In this document: positions 4,278 through 6,539 of the stretch, piece after piece
Numbering within the stretch: position 1 is the first letter of the stretch
How the letters are laid out: each line of letters begins with the position of its first letter
Notes under the pieces: generated by a model
The model's database searches: none
Told to the model about the DNA's origin: nothing
The model's input: the letters and a program-made list of their open reading frames with translations, nothing else
Assembly (NCBI GenBank): GCA_945903615.1
Contig: CAMDOL010000080.1
Coordinates: forward strand, 1-6,539
Source: Rickettsia typhi
GTDB taxonomy: Bacteria > Pseudomonadota > Alphaproteobacteria > Rickettsiales > UBA1997
DNA: 6,539 nucleotides
Direction of reading: 5' to 3'
Translations under genes and position numbers: made by a program

Positions 4278-5210
4278 ATGACCCAACTTTATTACATAGA
4301 AAAAGAAGGGAAGAGGGGCAAGGTTAATGTTGAGCAGTTTATTAGAACTGGGGAGCCAATTTTGGTTTGTGGTAGGGCGGCATCTGGGAAAACTAGGTGG
4401 CTAAAAAGACTGGTGCCCAATGCAGAGCAAATATGGGCGAAAATTACGGCTCCAGTGATTTTTTTGGACACCAACGACACAATCGCAGAATGGCGTGATC
4501 AAGAGCAGATAATTAAATGGTGGCGACAAAATAATGAATCTTTTGATCAGCAATTTTCTAGTCTGACATTGGTTTTTTCTGCTTTTGAGAAAAAGAAATT
4601 TAAAGACCCCGAAGAAAGGGAAAGACTGAAACAAAGCTTTATAAATAAGTTTGATTTGTTGGAGGGCGCGCCTTTTGTTCAACAAATGGCAGAGAAAGAT
4701 AAGAAGAAATTTCAGAAATTTATTAATAAAAAAAGTTCAATTGCCGACTTGTTAAAAGGCACAAAAACAGATGGATTTGATCCGCTAAAAATATTTAAGA
4801 GCCAAGATTCTAGCCCTGCGGAGTGGAACAAACTTCCAAACCACAGGAAAAATAAAGCAATGCTGGATTATGTAAGCCAGAATTGGACAGTTGTTTTTAT
4901 TGATAATATTGATCGCCTTAGTGGCAAGAAACTTGATTTTGTCAAAGAGATTTTAAAAGAATTAAAAAGCAAGATCTGGGTTTGCACGGCAACAGCAGAG
5001 AACCGCATAAACCCATCTCTCCGCAATTTTATTACTAAATCTAAGCCTCAAACTTTTACGCTTAATAGCCCTGTTTCATATGACGCAACCAACGCCCTCA
5101 CAGCGATTCTTTGTGTGGTTTTAACTTTTATTGGTTGGTGGCAAGTGGTGGCAGCATTGGGTGGAATGAGGATGCTTGGAAGGGGAATGTTTAGCACCAA
5201 ACAACAATAA
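4278..5210 (+). CDS. P-loop ATPase with C-terminal membrane anchor
   Basis: This is a 310-aa predicted ATP-binding protein. Walker A is GRAASGKT at residues 32-39, and a Walker B-like strand 'TVVFIDNID' is at about 204-212. 'IWVCTATAEN' near 233-242 resembles the sensor strand of AAA/STAND-type NTPases. The middle (about 100-200) is highly charged, with many Lys and Glu. Residues about 272-296 (NALTAILCVVLTFIGWWQVVAAL) form a transmembrane helix, followed by a short basic tail, so the ATPase domain is probably cytoplasmic and membrane-tethered. The ATG at 4278 is chosen because GGGAG lies 4 nt upstream and the fold starts there. An ATG at 4221 would add a 19-residue, very basic extension and is the alternative. 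I cannot name the family. It heads the operon with an exported protein 15 nt downstream. Confidence 0.83.
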   Translation: MTQLYYIEKEGKRGKVNVEQFIRTGEPILVCGRAASGKTRWLKRLVPNAEQIWAKITAPVIFLDTNDTIAEWRDQEQIIKWWRQNNESFDQQFSSLTLVFSAFEKKKFKDPEERERLKQSFINKFDLLEGAPFVQQMAEKDKKKFQKFINKKSSIADLLKGTKTDGFDPLKIFKSQDSSPAEWNKLPNHRKNKAMLDYVSQNWTVVFIDNIDRLSGKKLDFVKEILKELKSKIWVCTATAENRINPSLRNFITKSKPQTFTLNSPVSYDATNALTAILCVVLTFIGWWQVVAALGGMRMLGRGMFSTKQQ

Positions 5211-5225
5211 CCATCAATTTAAAAT

Positions 5226-5867
5226 ATGAGAGTCACCACACTTTTATTGATCTTGCCATTGCTATTGCTTAGCAATTCATCAAACGCCAAGCCTTTTGAG
5301 CTGGACACCTACGACGATAATTTTAAAAAAACAGAAATTGGTTTAACTTATTCAAAGCTAAATCAATTAGCTTCAAAATGCCTTATTGATAAGGGCTGGC
5401 TTGATATGGATGTTGATTTGAAAAGCGGCGTTTCTAGCAGACAAAGAGGTTTTAACGAATCACAAGACACCTTTGTTGGTTTGGTTGCAACAGTGCCTTT
5501 GTTTTCTGGCAAGGAGCTTGATCGGGAGCGGGATAAATTGATTGCTAGGAAGCGGCAGGCAACTGATGATATTGCGGCGATGATTGAAAATATTGAGAAA
5601 GTCTTGCACGATCGCAGAATGATTGATATTTATAAAACGATGGAGAGCAGAAGCAGAACAAGAGTTAAGTCTGGCGTGATTGGGCTTAGTGAGCAGGTTG
5701 AACTTATGGAAAAGCTAAGTTCTTTGCGCAAGGAGGTTATAACCTTTACCGCTCAAATTGGCGGCAAATATACCGCCATTTTAAATGGCTGCAAAGATGG
5801 TAAAGACAAAAGATATTTGCAGGATTATATGGATGACGAGCTTGAGAAACTAAAAATTAAATTCTAA
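5226..5867 (+). CDS. Exported protein with a TolC-like segment
   Basis: This is a 213-aa protein with a clear Sec signal peptide (MRVTTLLLILPLLLLSNSSNA, cleavage after A21). Residues about 62-125 (DVDLKSGVSSRQRGF...FVGLVATVPLFSGKELDRERDK) resemble the strand-to-helix transition of TolC/outer-membrane efflux proteins ('VPLFSG' then a long charged helix). Long helices follow to about residue 180. At 213 residues it is about half a normal TolC, so it may be a shortened relative that builds a periplasmic or outer-membrane assembly, or an unrelated helical protein. Two cysteines (C52, C189) could pair in the periplasm. The start is 15 nt after the ATPase stop. The stop overlaps the next start as TAATG, so the three genes form one operon. 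Confidence 0.8.
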   Translation: MRVTTLLLILPLLLLSNSSNAKPFELDTYDDNFKKTEIGLTYSKLNQLASKCLIDKGWLDMDVDLKSGVSSRQRGFNESQDTFVGLVATVPLFSGKELDRERDKLIARKRQATDDIAAMIENIEKVLHDRRMIDIYKTMESRSRTRVKSGVIGLSEQVELMEKLSSLRKEVITFTAQIGGKYTAILNGCKDGKDKRYLQDYMDDELEKLKIKF

Positions 5868-6238
5868 TGAAATGGATTAACCACACCATTGTTGCCGGCT
5901 CTCTAACCGCTATGATAAACCCTTTGGCTGTGCCTGCGGCTATTGTGGGCGGGATTGCTCCCGACATTCTGGAGAAAATCTTTTCGGTTAGACATCACCG
6001 CAAAGAAACCCATTATTTAATTGTTTGGATTGCCGCAACTTTGTTTCCAATATTTGTTTGGGATTTTCACGGGATTTTATTTGGTTTGGCTTTTGGAGGC
6101 TTAACCCATATTTTAGCGGATTCGCTTAATCCTTCGGGAGTGCCTTTTGCCCTTGGGTGCAAAGCCCTTTTCATTTGTTCGGCGGCAAAGTTCCTTTTGG
6201 CTCACCAATGGAATATATCATCAGCTTTTCAATTTTGA
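5867..6238 (+). CDS. YdjM/DUF457-type membrane-bound metal-dependent hydrolase, frameshifted
   Basis: This is a 123-aa reading frame with the YdjM-like signature: 'INHTIVAG' (H6), 'GGIAPD' (D33), 'RHHRKETHYL' (H43, H44, H49), and 'GGLTHILADSLNPSGVPF' (H81, D85). Hydrophobic segments lie between these motifs. The family consists of membrane proteins with a predicted His/Asp metal site and few tested activities. After 'GVPFA' the frame goes out of register into 'LGCKALFICSAAKF'. The family-like continuation is in another frame (see 6152-6375). One missing C in the run at 6149-6152 explains this and would restore a protein of about 169 aa. It is translationally coupled to the preceding exported protein. 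Confidence 0.78.
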   Translation: MKWINHTIVAGSLTAMINPLAVPAAIVGGIAPDILEKIFSVRHHRKETHYLIVWIAATLFPIFVWDFHGILFGLAFGGLTHILADSLNPSGVPFALGCKALFICSAAKFLLAHQWNISSAFQF

Positions 6239-6375
6239 TTGCGGCTTGTTTTTTTGTTTATCAAACCAAAACAGCAGGCAATTTTTCGCCTTTCTTTTAT
6301 CACTGGGGAGAGCTTTATGAGCAGGGAATCATTGACGGTCAAGAATGGCGGGCTAACAGGCTAAATATTTTTTAA
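6152..6375 (+). pseudogene. Frame-shifted C-terminal part of the YdjM/DUF457 protein
   Basis: The second frame reads WVQSPFHLFGGKVPFGSPMEY, the expected family continuation (a Gly-Ser-x-Glu motif after 'HLFGG'). A hydrophobic helix follows (YIISFSILIAACFFVY), then the charged tail 'YEQGIIDGQEWRANRLNIF' and a stop at 6373-6375. A GTG at 6157 could start a separate 72-aa peptide. The simpler reading is the missing half of the upstream gene, separated by a single-base deletion or a sequencing error. Confidence 0.7.
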
Positions 6376-6393
6376 GTTTAATTTAAACCCTCG
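6375..6393 (-). repeat. 19-bp repeat, right copy (inverted relative to 4174-4192)
   Basis: AGTTTAATTTAAACCCTCG begins at the last base of the stop codon of the hydrolase frame and is the exact reverse complement of the left copy. The match does not continue on either side, and no flanking target duplication is seen. Confidence 0.7.
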
Positions 6394-6399
6394 TTTATT

Positions 6400-6539
6400 T
6401 TAGACAGTTTTAATTTTATACCAATCAAAATTTTTAGTTTTGAACAGAAAACCAATCAATCTTTTTTCACTGTGCAAAACGACGACCCTGTGAAAATTTC
6501 CCAAAAAAATAGCCGATTCAAAAACCGCAAAGATTTCTT
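6400..6539 (-). CDS. Possible 3' end of a convergent gene, partial
   Basis: A minus-strand frame is open from the window edge to a TAA at 6400-6402, about 45 codons, ending 'LIGFLFKTKNFDWYKIKTV'. The composition is protein-like (mixed hydrophobic and charged residues). An open frame this long is uncommon by chance in such AT-rich DNA. The start lies beyond the window and no domain is recognised. A shorter open stretch in another minus frame stops near 6455, so this call is tentative. Confidence 0.35.
   Translation of the reverse strand, partial: EIFAVFESAIFLGNFHRVVVLHSEKRLIGFLFKTKNFDWYKIKTV

Noticed and set aside
4292..4685. Two minus-strand ORFs (4292-4480 and 4401-4685)
   Set aside because: Both lie inside the ATPase gene on the opposite strand, and the ATPase has clear Walker motifs.
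4174..6393. An insertion sequence bounded by the 19-bp inverted repeats
   Set aside because: No transposase is encoded between them and the flanks show no target duplication. The repeats are kept as unexplained sites instead.

Overview
This is an AT-rich window that looks like accessory DNA (genomic island, integrated element or plasmid) from a low-GC bacterium, most likely a Gram-negative. The support is the Sec-exported TolC-like protein and the proteobacterial-style HigBA, DinJ/YafQ and 'EAGIEF' Xre proteins. I lean towards a low-GC alphaproteobacterium, but this is inference and the genus cannot be fixed. Strong Shine-Dalgarno sites are rare, and neighbouring genes often overlap or abut.

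Left block (1-2118, + strand): three complete type II toxin-antitoxin modules in a row. They are a ribbon-helix-helix antitoxin with a RelE toxin (55-590), HigB with HigA (732-1332, toxin first), and a DinJ/RelB-type antitoxin with a YafQ toxin (1485-2029). Each toxin-antitoxin pair is followed by a diverged copy of one ~45-bp sequence (601-645, 1368-1412, 2074-2118). In all three copies it reads as the last ~14 codons plus stop of a helix-turn-helix protein. The longest copy extends upstream far enough to show the helix-turn-helix itself. The layout [TA + repeat] x3 suggests a cassette-like array and is the most interesting signal here.

Middle block (2120-3578, - strand): a 282-aa protein with an N-terminal coiled coil and a two-helix membrane hairpin, of unknown role. 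Upstream of it lie the decayed C-terminal end of an Xre-type regulator (2987-3049), a 66-aa unknown protein, and an intact Xre regulator. The regulator's upstream region carries a 22-bp perfect palindrome plus a third half-site. A good promoter pointing the other way overlaps that palindrome, so the regulator may control both directions.

Right-centre (3579-4220): a 65-aa hypothetical protein on +, an AT-only hairpin just after its stop, a short stretch with nested inverted and direct repeats that could be a structured RNA or protein-binding site, and a 55-aa exported or membrane peptide on -.

Right block (4221-6393, + strand): a tightly spaced three-gene operon. It encodes a P-loop ATPase with a C-terminal membrane anchor, a Sec-exported protein with a TolC-like segment, and a YdjM/DUF457-type membrane protein that carries a frameshift. 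A perfect 19-bp sequence lies in inverted orientation at both ends of the operon (4174-4192 and 6375-6393). The last ~140 bases hold the likely 3' end of a convergent gene running out of the window.
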